From contig OY282375.1 of NCBI GenBank assembly GCA_958295825.1, positions 1,845,489 to 1,909,488 of the forward strand: 64,000 bases of DNA. Reading direction: 5' to 3'. A program made the position numbers and the translations under genes. Within the stretch, counting starts at the first letter, position 1; every line of letters starts with the position of its first letter. Source of the DNA: an uncultured Candidatus Entotheonella sp. (GTDB taxonomy: Bacteria; Tectomicrobia; Entotheonellia; Entotheonellales; Entotheonellaceae). Under the pieces are notes generated by a model that saw nothing but the letters and a program-made list of their open reading frames with translations, was not told where the DNA came from and did no database searches. This document shows positions 44,700 to 54,662 of this stretch, in pieces.

Positions 44700-45049
44700 C
44701 CTCCTTTTCGGGAGTTGAGTCTTGCTTGATTGTGCCACACGCGGGGCAGTTTTTCATCTCTGGTGTCAGAGTCCTGCTTTATGCAGCGTCGGGGCCAGGT
44801 CGGTGGCTCTGTTCGGAGCCTGGTCGAGCGTTGCGTTCGTCCACAGGCCGGCTGGCGCGTTCTGGACATGGGTCGTGGAACGGGGTTGCGCGCGCTACTT
44901 GCCGGATTCTGTCATTTACGTTGGGGTTGAGGTGGACGTGACGCCGGCCTTCGGCGTTCTCCATCATCTGGACGACGAGGCGGCGGACGTACTGGTGCGG
45001 CCGGCGCAGTCACTGCTGCGGACTGGGTGGACGTCTGGTGGCGCTTGTT

Positions 45050-45498
45050 CTATGCCGGGCGCAGGGCGCCTTGCTTCCGGCAAGGTGGATGCTGACTGTC
45101 ACGTGCGGACGCGGCGGCGGCTTCGCGCTCGTGAGCCTTGATGCGGTCGGCGACGCCTGACCAGTGGCGTGCGATGTCCTGGATCGTGATGCGGGCTGCC
45201 GAGCGAGGTTTGCCGGTGAAGGCAATCTTGGCGTCGAACATGCGGTTGCCGTACTTGTTCCCCCACAGGTCGGGGTTATCTCGGCGGCCCACTGTCGCAG
45301 GCAGTCGTGCAGGGCGCGTTTGAGACCGGTTTCGTTTCGTATCCGTTGACAGAGCGTTTCCAGGTCGTCGGGCGGGCCGGAAAACAGGAAGGCGGACAGC
45401 AGGGCGCTGCCGTTCGCGAAGGGGATGCGTTGTCCGTTTATGAGCAGGGTGGATTCGGTTTCATTTTCCTCTAGCGGTCCAGGCGCCATGGCAGGCAA
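45050..45498 (-). pseudogene. Uncharacterised plasmid protein gene, frameshifted
   Basis: N-terminal frame: STLLINGQRIPFANGSALLS, AFLFSGPPDDLETLCQRIRN, ETGLKRALHDCLRQWAAEI. From about 45290 a different frame reads NPDLWGNKYGNRMFDAKIAF, TGKPRSAARITIQDIARHWS, GVADRIKAHEREA. The two halves look like one protein of about 150 residues broken by one frameshift. I do not recognise the family. Confidence 0.5.
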
Positions 45499-45534
45499 CG
45501 GTTTTGCAGCGCTCGCGCCATACCCGGAGCAGAT

Positions 45535-45860
45535 TCATGTTGACGTCGGCGCAGCCGGTTTCTTTGGTGAGCCGTGAAGCAGTGTCTTCAAGGTGTGCGC
45601 GGTAGCCGGTCGCTTGACAATCTTCACGCGCCAGCGGCCAAGCGGTTTGAGCACCGCCGCCAATTTGGGGCCTGAACAGGCCTGATCGGCGAAGACATGG
45701 CGCATCCTCGGAAACGCGCGGCGCACAGAGGCCAACACGACAGGCGCGCCGTCACGGTCTTGGACATTGGCGCCATGGACCTGCACGGTGACCAGCAGGC
45801 CGCCAGTATCGGTGAAGAGATGACGCTTGCCCCCCCCGCAACTGAACACGAGAGACTTGA
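45535..45860 (-). pseudogene. IS427-type transposase fragment
   Basis: CGGGKRHLFTDTGGLLVTVQ, VHGANVQDRDGAPVVLASV, FADQACSGPKLAAVLKPLGR is the central DDE region of IS5/IS427 transposases; both ends are missing. Confidence 0.8.
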
Positions 45861-45929
45861 TGGAAAACATGATGTTCACTATAGTGTGAACTGACTTGAG
45901 TATCATGTCTCTTCAGGAAGGATCGCCTT

Positions 45930-46586
45930 GTGGCTGAGACCTTGCCCCTCATCAACCTGACGCCCGACGAGATTGAGAAGCTGCCCGCCAAGCTCCGCGA
46001 CAAGATCAGCGCAACCGATGTCATTGGCGTTTGGCTCGTGGGCGGCACAACGGAGCGAATCGCACAACGGATCGCTCGAGTGGTTGAACTGTTTCCTCGG
46101 GCCGCGGCCAAGCACAATGAACAATTGAGCGACGCCAATATCGAGAAAATGCTCGACGTGTTTCTCTCCGACACGCCGCGCCCGCCGGTCGAGACTGAAC
46201 TCGACATCGACAATGCCAGACTGCGTGCCGACTACCTCCAGGAAACGCCTTGTCTGACAGCGGCACAGGTGCACGCCGCCTCGGGTCTCAATCCAAGAAA
46301 CAGGAGCGAACCCGCCTCCCGCTGGAAACGAGAGGGCAGACTGTTTGCCGTGCGCCGCTCGGGCATTGACCTCTACCCGGCCTTTCAGTTTGAGGACGGA
46401 GTTCCGCGGCCTGTCATCAAGAAGATCCTCGCCGCACTGCCGAAAGACATGACCGGTTGGCAGATCGCCCTATGGTTCGCCTCCGGCAACGGCTGGCTCG
46501 GTGGCGACGAGCCGCAGGAGCGCTTGGTTGACCCGGACGCCGTAATCGACGCGGCTCTGAAACTCGCCGACCCCGCGGTCGGGTGA
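45930..46586 (+). CDS. Xre/MbcA/ParS-type antitoxin of RES system
   Basis: 218 residues from GTG 45930. The C-terminus has the toxin-binding MbcA/ParS domain (WQIALWFASGNGWLGGDEPQ, ERLVDPDAVIDAALKLAD). The N-terminal region NLTPDEIEKLPAKLRDKISA and a central RWKREGRLFAVRRSG patch suggest DNA binding. Its stop (TGA 46584-46586) overlaps the GTG of the RES gene. Neutralises the RES toxin and probably represses the pair. Confidence 0.85.
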   Translation: MAETLPLINLTPDEIEKLPAKLRDKISATDVIGVWLVGGTTERIAQRIARVVELFPRAAAKHNEQLSDANIEKMLDVFLSDTPRPPVETELDIDNARLRADYLQETPCLTAAQVHAASGLNPRNRSEPASRWKREGRLFAVRRSGIDLYPAFQFEDGVPRPVIKKILAALPKDMTGWQIALWFASGNGWLGGDEPQERLVDPDAVIDAALKLADPAVG

Positions 46587-47236
46587 GGGTCGTCCGCCAC
46601 ATGTCCATCCGAAGGCCGCCGGCAAGACTCGCCGGTCCCAACATCGTCATCCTCCCTGCCGACGCGCTGGTACACCGGGTGCACGCCCGCAATTACGGCG
46701 CCGACCACTTCAATCCCTGCCAAGGGGCTCCCACACGCTTCGCGCCCGTTCACGACGCCGAAGGAAACTGCGTTCCGTCTCTGTATGCAGCGGACACGCT
46801 GAAGGCGGCGGTCTACGAGACGATCTTCCACGACATTCCGGTTACGGCCAGACGCAGGACCGTTCCCAGAACGCTCGTTCAGAGCCGCGCCCACGGCCAG
46901 TTGCAGATCCGGCGCGGTCTGCAACTGGCCTCGCTACGCGGTCCCGACCTGCGGCAGTGGCGTATCAGCCGGAATTCGCTGATCACCACATCGCCGTCTC
47001 TCTATCGGGACACCGCCCTTTGGGCAGCGGCCATCCATCACCAATTCCCGGATGTCGAAGGGCTGCTCTGGACCTCTAACCAGTGTGACCCGGACACGGC
47101 CTACCTGTTTTTCGGGGACCGGGTGGCCGCGGAGGATTTCAACCTCGTGCAGGCCCGTGACGGCATGGTGGATCCGTCGTTTCTGGCAGACGTGCGCCAA
47201 ACGGGTCGAAGGAGCGGGATCAGTATCACGGTCTAG
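46583..47236 (+). CDS. RES-domain toxin
   Basis: 217 residues from GTG 46583. RES toxins degrade NAD+ or ADP-ribosylate. The key residues are present: Arg in LVHRVHARNYGADHFNP, Glu in TLKAAVYETIFHD, Ser in GLLWTSNQCDPDTAY. FGDR and TRFAPVHDAEG fit the fold. Four-base overlap with the antitoxin. Probably functional; serves plasmid maintenance or defence. Confidence 0.9.
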   Translation: MRVVRHMSIRRPPARLAGPNIVILPADALVHRVHARNYGADHFNPCQGAPTRFAPVHDAEGNCVPSLYAADTLKAAVYETIFHDIPVTARRRTVPRTLVQSRAHGQLQIRRGLQLASLRGPDLRQWRISRNSLITTSPSLYRDTALWAAAIHHQFPDVEGLLWTSNQCDPDTAYLFFGDRVAAEDFNLVQARDGMVDPSFLADVRQTGRRSGISITV

Positions 47237-47319
47237 CCGCAGGCGGGCCTGCGTCAACGTGATAATCAGTGGTCAGACAGGCAAATTCACATATTGTTGC
47301 GCTATTAAATAAATATGTT

Positions 47320-47333
47320 ATCATACGTATGAT
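47320..47333. promoter_or_regulatory. Palindromic operator / centromere candidate upstream of parA
   Basis: ATCATACGTATGAT is a perfect 14-bp palindrome in an AT-rich stretch (47300-47345), next to GTTAAC, 33 bp before the parA GTG. GTTAAC recurs upstream of repA near 48250. Fits an autoregulatory site for the partition operon. Confidence 0.5.
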
Positions 47334-47365
47334 GTTAACATTTTATTGTGACAAGAGATTAAGCC

Positions 47366-47968
47366 GTGAAAACAGCCAGCGTGTGGAATCCCAAGGGTGG
47401 ACAGGGCAAGAGCATGGTGGCGATCAACCTGGCAGCCGCGGCCGTTGAACTTGGGCTCAAGCCCGTGGTAATCGACCGCGATGAGCAGGGTACCTCCATG
47501 TTGTACCACCAAGCCGGCAACCTGCCGTTCGAGGTACTGCCCGATTATCCCCGGTCGGCACCCAATGTGGATCTGGTATTGGTCGACCATATGGCGAACG
47601 ACAGGGTGGTCCCCCGCCCGCCGCTTCTCGTTATGCCCGTGATCCCGAAGCGGTCACAGTACGCCGCCTACGTCGAGGCCCTGAAACAGGCTGAGGACGC
47701 GGGCAAACGCATCATCACCGTAGTAACGAACGGGGACCTGCGGCGTGAGCAGGAGCGCGCCGTCGTGCTGGCGATCAAACAAAGGGGTGCCTTCGAGATT
47801 CGCGCCAGCGGCATTTTCAGCCGCGCCGACAACGACTACCGGACGATCTATGACCCCGCGATCAATGGGGCCTACGGCGTCCGCGACCGCCGCCACGAAT
47901 TTTCCGCCATTCTCGCGTCAGTGCTGCAAAACCAACAGGGAAAGGATTTGAACCATGCCGAAGCGTAA
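47366..47968 (+). CDS. parA: ParA-family partition ATPase
   Basis: 200 residues from GTG 47366. Deviant Walker A in WNPKGGQGKSMVAINLA, VVIDRDEQGTSMLY, and VDLVLVDHMAN for Walker B. Compact ParA without an N-terminal HTH, as in type Ib plasmid partition. Overlaps the next gene by 14 bp, forming a parA-partner operon. Confidence 0.87.
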   Translation: MKTASVWNPKGGQGKSMVAINLAAAAVELGLKPVVIDRDEQGTSMLYHQAGNLPFEVLPDYPRSAPNVDLVLVDHMANDRVVPRPPLLVMPVIPKRSQYAAYVEALKQAEDAGKRIITVVTNGDLRREQERAVVLAIKQRGAFEIRASGIFSRADNDYRTIYDPAINGAYGVRDRRHEFSAILASVLQNQQGKDLNHAEA

Positions 47969-48224
47969 CAACGGCGAGCCCGACTGGCTCAACGGCGAAG
48001 CCGAGCGCGCCACCCACCTTCACGACAGTGGCAAGAAAGTGAACAACCCCTCGGCCAGCAAGATGCCACCACGCACCCTGAAGGGGTTTCGTATTCGTCA
48101 GGACTATCAGCAGCGTTATGACGTCCTGGCGGCAACCGTGAAGCATACGGAGGGAAAGAAGGGACCGGAGTTAATCGAGGAGGCCCTGGAGATGTTATTC
48201 CAGAAATATGACAAGGTATCATAA
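47955..48224 (+). CDS. Small partition partner (ParB/ParG-like)
   Basis: 89 residues: a basic unstructured N-terminus, then FRIRQDYQQRYDVLAATVKH, KKGPELIEEALEMLFQKYD, probably a ribbon-helix-helix. Small RHH partners of this kind follow compact ParA ATPases. Assignment rests on position and size. Confidence 0.65.
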   Translation: MPKRNNGEPDWLNGEAERATHLHDSGKKVNNPSASKMPPRTLKGFRIRQDYQQRYDVLAATVKHTEGKKGPELIEEALEMLFQKYDKVS

Positions 48225-48279
48225 TGTCAATATGTAGACACGTTGATTAGTTAACAATTTAATATATTTACTCATTATC

Positions 48280-49038
48280 ATGACCAGCAGCGAAAACACA
48301 AACGTCGCGCGATTTCATCTGACCCCGAAACAGGAACGCATTGTTGTGGGAGCGGGGCGTTTGGTCGAGGACGGAAGCGAAACGGATTACCTACAGCCAT
48401 TCGGTCCTCTGTCAGACCTCGCTACCGTTCAAGGACCAATCAGCCACCAGAGAATGGAAAAACCAAAACGGGCGATCGGTTGTCCTGATCGAAGCGGGAG
48501 CAGGTCTACGACCCGAACAAGACCGATATGGTCAAGCTCGGGTTGTGCCCTACGGCACAAAGCCGCGCCTGATCCTTCTGGACTGGAACAGACAAGCGAT
48601 TTTGACCCGCAGTCCTTGAGATTAAGTTCGAAGAACGAAAAGCAGCGGATCTTGTGGCCGAATACGGTCACGCTATCAATTGATTACTTCAACAGCCTCA
48701 TGCACCACGCCGTATCGCTGGATGAGGGCGCGTTGTACCTGCTGCGGGACAGCGCAGTGGAACTGGACCTGTACGCGATGCTCTCCGAACGGTTGCACCG
48801 GGTCCCTCATAACAAGCCGCAGTTCATTTCGTGGACAACCCTTCACGATCAATACGGAGAAGGCTACAAACGCATACGAGACTTCAGAACTCGGTTCCTG
48901 AGACACCTTGCAGATGTGCAGGCGGTCTATCTCGATGCACGCATAGACGAAATCAAGACTGATAGCGGCCGCAGCAGAGGACTGATGCTCCGTCACAGCA
49001 AACCTCCGGTGCGCAAACTCGCTGTACAAACCCTGTGA
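48280..49038 (+). pseudogene. repA: RepA-type plasmid replication initiator, frameshifted with internal deletion
   Basis: The C-terminal half is a clear RepA_C domain: LWPNTVTLSIDYFNSLMHHA, LDLYAMLSERLHRVPHNKPQ, GYKRIRDFRTRFLRHLADVQ. The N-terminal RepA part is in another frame (48380-48610): YSHSVLCQTSLPFKDQS, VVPYGTKPRLILLDWN. Two frameshifts and loss of the middle helical region make it non-functional. Confidence 0.78.
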
Positions 49039-49040
49039 AA

Positions 49041-49110
49041 AGCTGAAGTTATCCACGTGTAATCGGTCGCGCAAACCTATATATAAAACAACCTGTATTA
49101 GACAGGTATC
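49041..49110. other. Possible remnant of plasmid replication origin
   Basis: TTATCCACG (49049-49057) is one mismatch from a DnaA box, followed by an AT-rich run and an inverted repeat with arms ACCTGT and ACAGGT (49091-49107). Position directly after repA fits an origin. Confidence 0.35.
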
Positions 49111-49661
49111 CTCAGTGAATAATAGGACAAGACACCCTTTCTCAAAACAAGAGCCGCTCACCGGCTTCCAGTGAACAGGCCAACGAGGGACGGCGATCAG
49201 TATGCCTTTCCCAACGTCAGATAGGGTTTTAGCAAGCAACTGGTACTGTGCATTGTTCATAGTGGTTGTCCATTGACAAGATAATGAGGGAAAATAACTC
49301 CTGATGGATATCGTTCGAATCAAGGGACTGGCTGTTGGCGTGATTGAAAACAGTCAGAAAAGTTTCGTTGATGGATTCGGGAGAAAAACGAAGCAATCTT
49401 CAAGCAGAGCAAACTTATCGCTGCGAAGTCCCAGAGACTGATCAAATCTCTATCCAGCCCTTGGGCAAACCGGCATGAAGCTAATCGCAGGGTTTGCACC
49501 TTGAACCAGAGATGACCCAAGTAAGTCGGTGATCTTCATGGAGCTAATGATCGCTACCGTCCCTTGAGGAGAGGATGAGGCAGGCCCATCCCATTGTAAT
49601 CTCGTTTCGTTCAGGGCTATGATTCGGCTTGTGTGAGCTGTGGAAAGGAGTCTGGACGACC
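49111..49661. other. 550-bp stretch without a convincing gene
   Basis: Only short frames on both strands; no terminator or RNA gene recognised. It separates the plasmid backbone from the first defence-like cassette and may hold its promoter. Confidence 0.35.
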
Positions 49662-51605
49662 ATGGCAAGGCCCTATGCGGAAGAGATGACGAAGCTGGCC
49701 GAAACGTTCGTCTGGGTAGCAGGGACTGACCTCCAGCCTCTGCAACAAGCCGTTCGTATGGCTGGCTCTTGGCCGCTACGGGCCATTGGATCCGGTGGTT
49801 CCCTTACAGTCGCCCATGCACTCGCTGGTCTGCACCAGCGGTATACTGGCCGTCTCGCCACGGCTGTCACGCCAATGGTGGCAACCGACGAGCCGCTCGG
49901 CTCCACTGTTACCACTTGGCTACTAAGTGCTGGTGGCAACAACGTCGACATAATGACGGCGGCGAAATCTATAATCCTACGAGAGCCGCGTGTGCTCAGC
50001 GTCCTTTGTGGTCGTGCGGCTAGTCCTTTGGCCAAACTTTGCCGTCAGCATCCATTTGTGGATCTGTTGCTCTACCCGCCGCCGGCTGGCAGAGACGGTT
50101 TTCTTGCTACCAACTCACTCCTCGGCTTCACCGCCCTTCTTACACGGGCTTACGCCATTGAATTTGGTTCGGAAGCCGATTGGTTGGAGGCGGTCGGTTG
50201 CCTTGAGCCGCTGCTGTCGGATACAGCCCCAGCCTTGGAGGGCTGGGAGACCGCCACGGGGCCCATCTGGGGGAGATCCACTACACTCGTCCTCCATGGC
50301 TCGTCGACACGGATTGGGGCAGTTGACCTTGAGTCGAAGTTCACGGAAGCGGCACTTGGGCACCTCCATCTGGCCGACTACCGTAACTTTGCCCACGGTC
50401 GACACCACTGGCTCGCCAAGCGGAGTGAGACGAGTGCCGTGCTCGCCTTCATAACCGACGCGGACCGCTCGCTTGCTGAGCGCACGCTCGATCTGATCCC
50501 CGCAGACATCCCCCAAGCGCGGATCGTCTTCAACGGCGGATCGAGCGCCGTATCGCTAGCATCATTGCTTGCGGCGCTTAGGATCACGGGATGGGCCGGA
50601 CGCGCCCGCGGCATTGACCCTGGACGGCCTGGCGTGCCCGAGTTCGGCCGCAAACTCTATCATCTGTCGTCTCCTCCACGACCCCGACAGGTTGCGGGGT
50701 TACGGCGTCTTACGGCTCGGGAAGCTGCAGCCATCGCTCGGAAAGCGGGCACCGACCCGAGCAAACTAGTTCCCGGAGAGCTCGGCCGCTGGCACACCGC
50801 GCTCGTAGACTTTCTCACTCGTTTGCGCGTTACTCGTTTCGCCGGAATCGTTCTCGACTACGACGGCACGATAGTCGACACTCGTCATCGGTTCGGGTCT
50901 GCCGAGCCAAAGATGGCCGACGAGTTGATCCGCCTCGCCGAAGCAGGGGCGCATCTCGCGGTCGCAACAGGGAGAGGCAAATCGGTTCGGCAGGGCCTGC
51001 AGAGTCTGCTTCCATGCGCACTTTGGCCTTCCATTTTTGTTGGCTACTATAACGGCGCGGAGATCGCGCCGCTTGATGACAATAGCGTTCCGGACGGATT
51101 CGCGAAGATCTGTCCTGCGCTCCAGTCACTCACCAATGCCCTGCATCGTCAGCCGGAGCTCTCCGAATGCGCGCGCCAGGAAGATCGCCGCTTCCAAATC
51201 ACGCTTGAGGCCACCCGTGTCATGCCTGAGGGCAGGCTTTGGGAGCTTGTCTGCCAAGTCGTCCTGCTGAGTGGCGCAGATGGAGTAAATGTTACGCGTT
51301 CCAGTCACTCAGTTGACATTGTAGCGGCAAGAGTATCCAAGCTTAACGTAGTCCGGAGGCTGCGTGAGACGATCGGTGATGCACCCATCCTTGCAATTGG
51401 GGATCGCGGTCGCTGGCCGGGCAACGACTACGAGTTGCTTAGCGAGCCGTTTGCACTTGGGGTCGACGAGGTGAGTTCCGATCCCGAAACCTGTTGGCAC
51501 TTGGGCAAACCAAGCCAACGGGGTCCGGCAGTCTCTCTTGAATATCTGTCGGGACTGGAAGTAGAAAATGGTCGTATGAGGTTCGCGGCGGAGTCATTGC
51601 GATGA
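49662..51605 (+). CDS. SIS-domain / HAD-phosphatase fusion protein
   Basis: 647 residues from the ATG at 49662 (AAAGGAG upstream). Residues about 20-330 form a double SIS (sugar isomerase) region: [14 protein letters not shown] (phosphosugar loop), [14 protein letters not shown], and a second half [20 protein letters not shown] with a GlmS/AgaS-like acidic patch. Residues about 400-640 form a Cof-type HAD phosphatase: [15 protein letters not shown] (nucleophile Asp), [11 protein letters not shown], and [17 protein letters not shown] (metal Asp). The combination suggests isomerisation plus dephosphorylation of a phosphosugar or nucleotide sugar. Stop overlaps the next ATG (ATGA). Confidence 0.85.
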   Translation: MARPYAEEMTKLAETFVWVAGTDLQPLQQAVRMAGSWPLRAIGSGGSLTVAHALAGLHQRYTGRLATAVTPMVATDEPLGSTVTTWLLSAGGNNVDIMTAAKSIILREPRVLSVLCGRAASPLAKLCRQHPFVDLLLYPPPAGRDGFLATNSLLGFTALLTRAYAIEFGSEADWLEAVGCLEPLLSDTAPALEGWETATGPIWGRSTTLVLHGSSTRIGAVDLESKFTEAALGHLHLADYRNFAHGRHHWLAKRSETSAVLAFITDADRSLAERTLDLIPADIPQARIVFNGGSSAVSLASLLAALRITGWAGRARGIDPGRPGVPEFGRKLYHLSSPPRPRQVAGLRRLTAREAAAIARKAGTDPSKLVPGELGRWHTALVDFLTRLRVTRFAGIVLDYDGTIVDTRHRFGSAEPKMADELIRLAEAGAHLAVATGRGKSVRQGLQSLLPCALWPSIFVGYYNGAEIAPLDDNSVPDGFAKICPALQSLTNALHRQPELSECARQEDRRFQITLEATRVMPEGRLWELVCQVVLLSGADGVNVTRSSHSVDIVAARVSKLNVVRRLRETIGDAPILAIGDRGRWPGNDYELLSEPFALGVDEVSSDPETCWHLGKPSQRGPAVSLEYLSGLEVENGRMRFAAESLR

Positions 51606-52748
51606 ACCAGGGCGTCGGGCTGAGAGTCCTCGGCCAGATCATGAAATGGACCGACGACCAAGCAGGCAAGGAGTTTGATTGGCTGAGATTGATGTCGCGC
51701 CTCAAATACGATGGTTATCGCGACTTCCAGGCCGGCATGAGATTCATCGAAAGCTTGGCAAATTGGCTCCAGCAATTCAGACCGCACGAACGGGAGACCG
51801 CATACGCCTTCGTGCGTAGCACCCTCGTTTACATCGGTCCCAGCGAGATGCAACGACTGGTCGAGCAGTTCTACCCGCGCGCCGTTCGAGATCGTCTGGT
51901 CCGTTTCGTCGCAAGTAAGCAAGGCATTCGGTCCCATCGCATTCTGATCGACGAGGACGCCCAAGCTGTGAGCAAGCGCCTACGCCGTCAAACTCTATTC
52001 ATGGGGTTGAGCGACGGGGCCCGTATGGACACGATCCGTCACGCAAATTCGGGTTTGCTTAGCAACGAGCAGTTCGTCCAGGGCACCCAGGTCGACACAG
52101 AGAAGTGGAAAGATCTGCTCGATAATCTTCGCGAGGACCTATGCGATCCGAAAGCACGATTCCGTCTCGTCTATTTGGTCGACGATTTCACTGGGTCCGG
52201 GAGTTCATTTCTCCGGTTCGATAACGAAAAGGATAAGTGGAAAGGCAAGCTTCTCCACTTCAAAGACTCGGTGGCGAGCGCAAATGACGCACTCAACGGC
52301 GACAAGTTGTTCGAGAACGACTGGGAGCTTTGCGTCCACCATTATGTGGCGTCATCAGTTGCCGTCCAAACCATCAGAGAGCGTCTCGACCAGTCGGCCG
52401 AAGCGGGCAAATTCCCAGAATATTGGACCCGAGAAACACATCCGTCCTACGGCATTATTCTTCCATGCGACTCACCAATCAATGCGGTCGACGGGCGACA
52501 CGACGACTTCCTCGAATTGACCCAGACCTACTATGATCCGACAATCCGTACGAGGCACACCAATGTAGGCGGCGTTAAACCACCTTGGCCTCGGCTATGG
52601 CGGCTGCGCTCTCCCCCTTGTGCTCGAACACAACACTCCGAACAATTCGGTCGCCTTACTCTGGGCAGAAACCGATGGCGGTCTTCAAAATGGTGTTCCC
52701 ACGCCGGCGATGCGGCCGCTCTTCCGCCGTCGCCAGCGACACGGGTAA
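51602..52748 (+). CDS. Phosphoribosyltransferase-like protein (one frameshift)
   Basis: About 381 residues if one A of the AAA run at 52577-52579 is removed. The N-terminal helical part is followed by [19 protein letters not shown] near residue 200, a PRPP-binding loop (hydrophobics-DD-x-T-G-S-G). After the shift the other frame reads [31 protein letters not shown] and ends RRRQRHG at 52748, matching a phosphoribosyltransferase-like family ending. As printed, the frame instead runs on into the ATPase, creating a false fusion. Known PRTases exchange PRPP with a base; the substrate here is unknown. Confidence 0.78.
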
Positions 52749-52759
52749 CAGGATGCGGT

Positions 52760-54661
52760 ATGGCGAACCCATTCGAAAAGCGGGCGACAGAGTATCTGCG
52801 GGACGCTTCGGCTTTCCTAGCCGTGGTCACTCCTGAGCCGCTTGCCACCTTCTTGCAGAAGCCGGCGAGAGAAGAACGCTTGTACGACCGCCTCGCGATG
52901 ATTATCGGCACGCCGGGTAGTGGTAAGACCACGCTTGCGCGACTCTTCCAATTCGCGACACTGAAGACGCTGCTGCGCAATCGCAGCATGACCAACTACA
53001 GGGGGCTCATCGACACGCTCACGGCCTGTGGCGCAATCGCTGACAGGCACCCAACACTCATAGGCGGGCGGCTCCCGCTCGAGGCGGAATATCGAGAGTT
53101 CTGGGAGCTTCCTTACCCCAAGGACCTTAAGACACACTTGATGATCGCATTGCTTCAGGCCCGTACGATACTAACTTGGTTCCAGGACCTCCAAACTTCC
53201 GGGGTGTCGCTGGATCAGGTCGAAATCGTCCCACGTGCTGACGCCAACGCCGCGCTTACTGCGATCGGCGGCACGATGGGATTAGACCTGCTTGCCCGCG
53301 CCCGCGAGGTCGAACTCGCCATCTACCGCATCTCAGCCGCTCTTGTGCCCCCTGACATTGAAAACATCGGCCAAGTAGCGAGCGCCGCCTATCGGCCATT
53401 CGACGTGATCGAGGTCGTCCGAATCACCGATGGCGAGGATGTGCTTCAACTACGACCACTCATCATCTTTGACGACGCCCACAGTCTCCACCCCGCCCAG
53501 CTTGAGGCTCTTAGACGCTGGTTGGCGCGACGCGAACTCAAGGTATCAAGATGGATCCTAACGCGGCTCGACGCGCTCACTCCCAGCGAAGTACTTCTGG
53601 AGCCGGCATACGCCGACGCGTCCGGAATCAATCCTTCACGCGAGATCACCATAATCCGGATGCAAGGCGCCGAGGACCGCAGGAAGGAACGTCGGACGTT
53701 TCGCAAGATGGCCAAGGATATGTCAGGACGCTACCTAAATCAGATGGAGGTTTTCAATCGCCACGGTCTCCACAGCCTCGGCGATTTACTGTCCACGTCG
53801 CCACAACCGGTCTCCATCAGTAAGTGCAAAGAGCTTGCGAAACGTGTGGACACCCTGCAACGCCAGTACGGTGTGTCATTCAAGCGACGCCGTAGGCTCG
53901 AGGAACAGATCGAAGACTACCTCGCTGTCACCAGGGATAACAGCGAGGACTTGCGGCTCGGGATCCTGTCGGTGCTGCTGGAGCGCTACGCGAAGCGTAC
54001 CGCCCAGGGCAACTTGTTCTACAAAGACACCGACGATGCCGAGCCTAACCGAGTCCTGAGCGCCGACGCGGGGGTAGCCGACGGAGCGCGCATTTTCTTA
54101 CTACACGAGTATGATCGACCCTATTTTTTCGGCATTGACACCTTGTGCGATGCGGGCTCTGAGAACGCTGAGCAATTCCTTCAACTCGCGGCTTGTCTCG
54201 TCTCGCACTCGGAAACCCAACTTATACGCGGGAAGAACGCGCTTTTGTCGAGCACTGTTCAGCATAAATTGTTGCGCGAACGTGCCACGGAGATAATGCA
54301 GGAGTGGGACTTCCCAGAGTTTCAGCTTGTTCGTCGACTTGCCGACAGTATTGCCGCTGAATGTCGGGCCAAAAGTCTTGAGGGTAACGCCTCACTCGGC
54401 GGTGGCGCAATTGCCTTCGGCATCCCACAAGAGGAGTTCGATACGATTCCCGAGGCGCACCCTCGCTTGGCACGAGTGCTTCAATTCGGCGTTGCATACA
54501 ATGCCTTCGTGCTTGTGCCGAACTACGGCACCAAAAGGCGTCATTGGCGCCTGATCGAGCTCGGCGGGGTACTCCTCTTGCATCACGGTTTAACTTTGAG
54601 ACGTGGTGGCTTCCTCGAAGGTCGCGCCGTTGATCTGGTGCGATTTCTTGGCGAGATGTGA
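52760..54661 (+). CDS. P-loop AAA/ORC-CDC6-like ATPase
   Basis: 633 residues from the ATG at 52760, 11 bp after the true PRTase stop. Walker [17 protein letters not shown] near residue 50, Walker [20 protein letters not shown] near 235, then [19 protein letters not shown] as sensor-1-like strand. The C-terminal 300 residues are helical and winged-helix-like. FDDAH is similar to STAND/ORC-CDC6-type regulators that act as nucleic-acid or ligand sensors in immune cassettes. Role as sensor is inference. Confidence 0.75.
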   Translation: MANPFEKRATEYLRDASAFLAVVTPEPLATFLQKPAREERLYDRLAMIIGTPGSGKTTLARLFQFATLKTLLRNRSMTNYRGLIDTLTACGAIADRHPTLIGGRLPLEAEYREFWELPYPKDLKTHLMIALLQARTILTWFQDLQTSGVSLDQVEIVPRADANAALTAIGGTMGLDLLARAREVELAIYRISAALVPPDIENIGQVASAAYRPFDVIEVVRITDGEDVLQLRPLIIFDDAHSLHPAQLEALRRWLARRELKVSRWILTRLDALTPSEVLLEPAYADASGINPSREITIIRMQGAEDRRKERRTFRKMAKDMSGRYLNQMEVFNRHGLHSLGDLLSTSPQPVSISKCKELAKRVDTLQRQYGVSFKRRRRLEEQIEDYLAVTRDNSEDLRLGILSVLLERYAKRTAQGNLFYKDTDDAEPNRVLSADAGVADGARIFLLHEYDRPYFFGIDTLCDAGSENAEQFLQLAACLVSHSETQLIRGKNALLSSTVQHKLLRERATEIMQEWDFPEFQLVRRLADSIAAECRAKSLEGNASLGGGAIAFGIPQEEFDTIPEAHPRLARVLQFGVAYNAFVLVPNYGTKRRHWRLIELGGVLLLHHGLTLRRGGFLEGRAVDLVRFLGEM

Positions 54662-54662
54662 G

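Noticed and set aside
44730..44930. Forward frame with a VLDMGRGTG methyltransferase-like patch
   Set aside because: Only one motif, no supporting fold elements before or after, and no ribosome site; probably chance.
49303..49440. Short forward frame starting MDIVRIKGLAV, reminiscent of FolB
   Set aside because: Only the first ten residues resemble it; the rest lacks any dihydroneopterin aldolase motif and stops after about 45 codons.
51602..54661. A single 1,019-residue PRTase-ATPase fusion protein
   Set aside because: The middle is out of frame; the alternate frame gives a family-like PRTase ending and stop at 52748, and an ATG for the ATPase follows at 52760.
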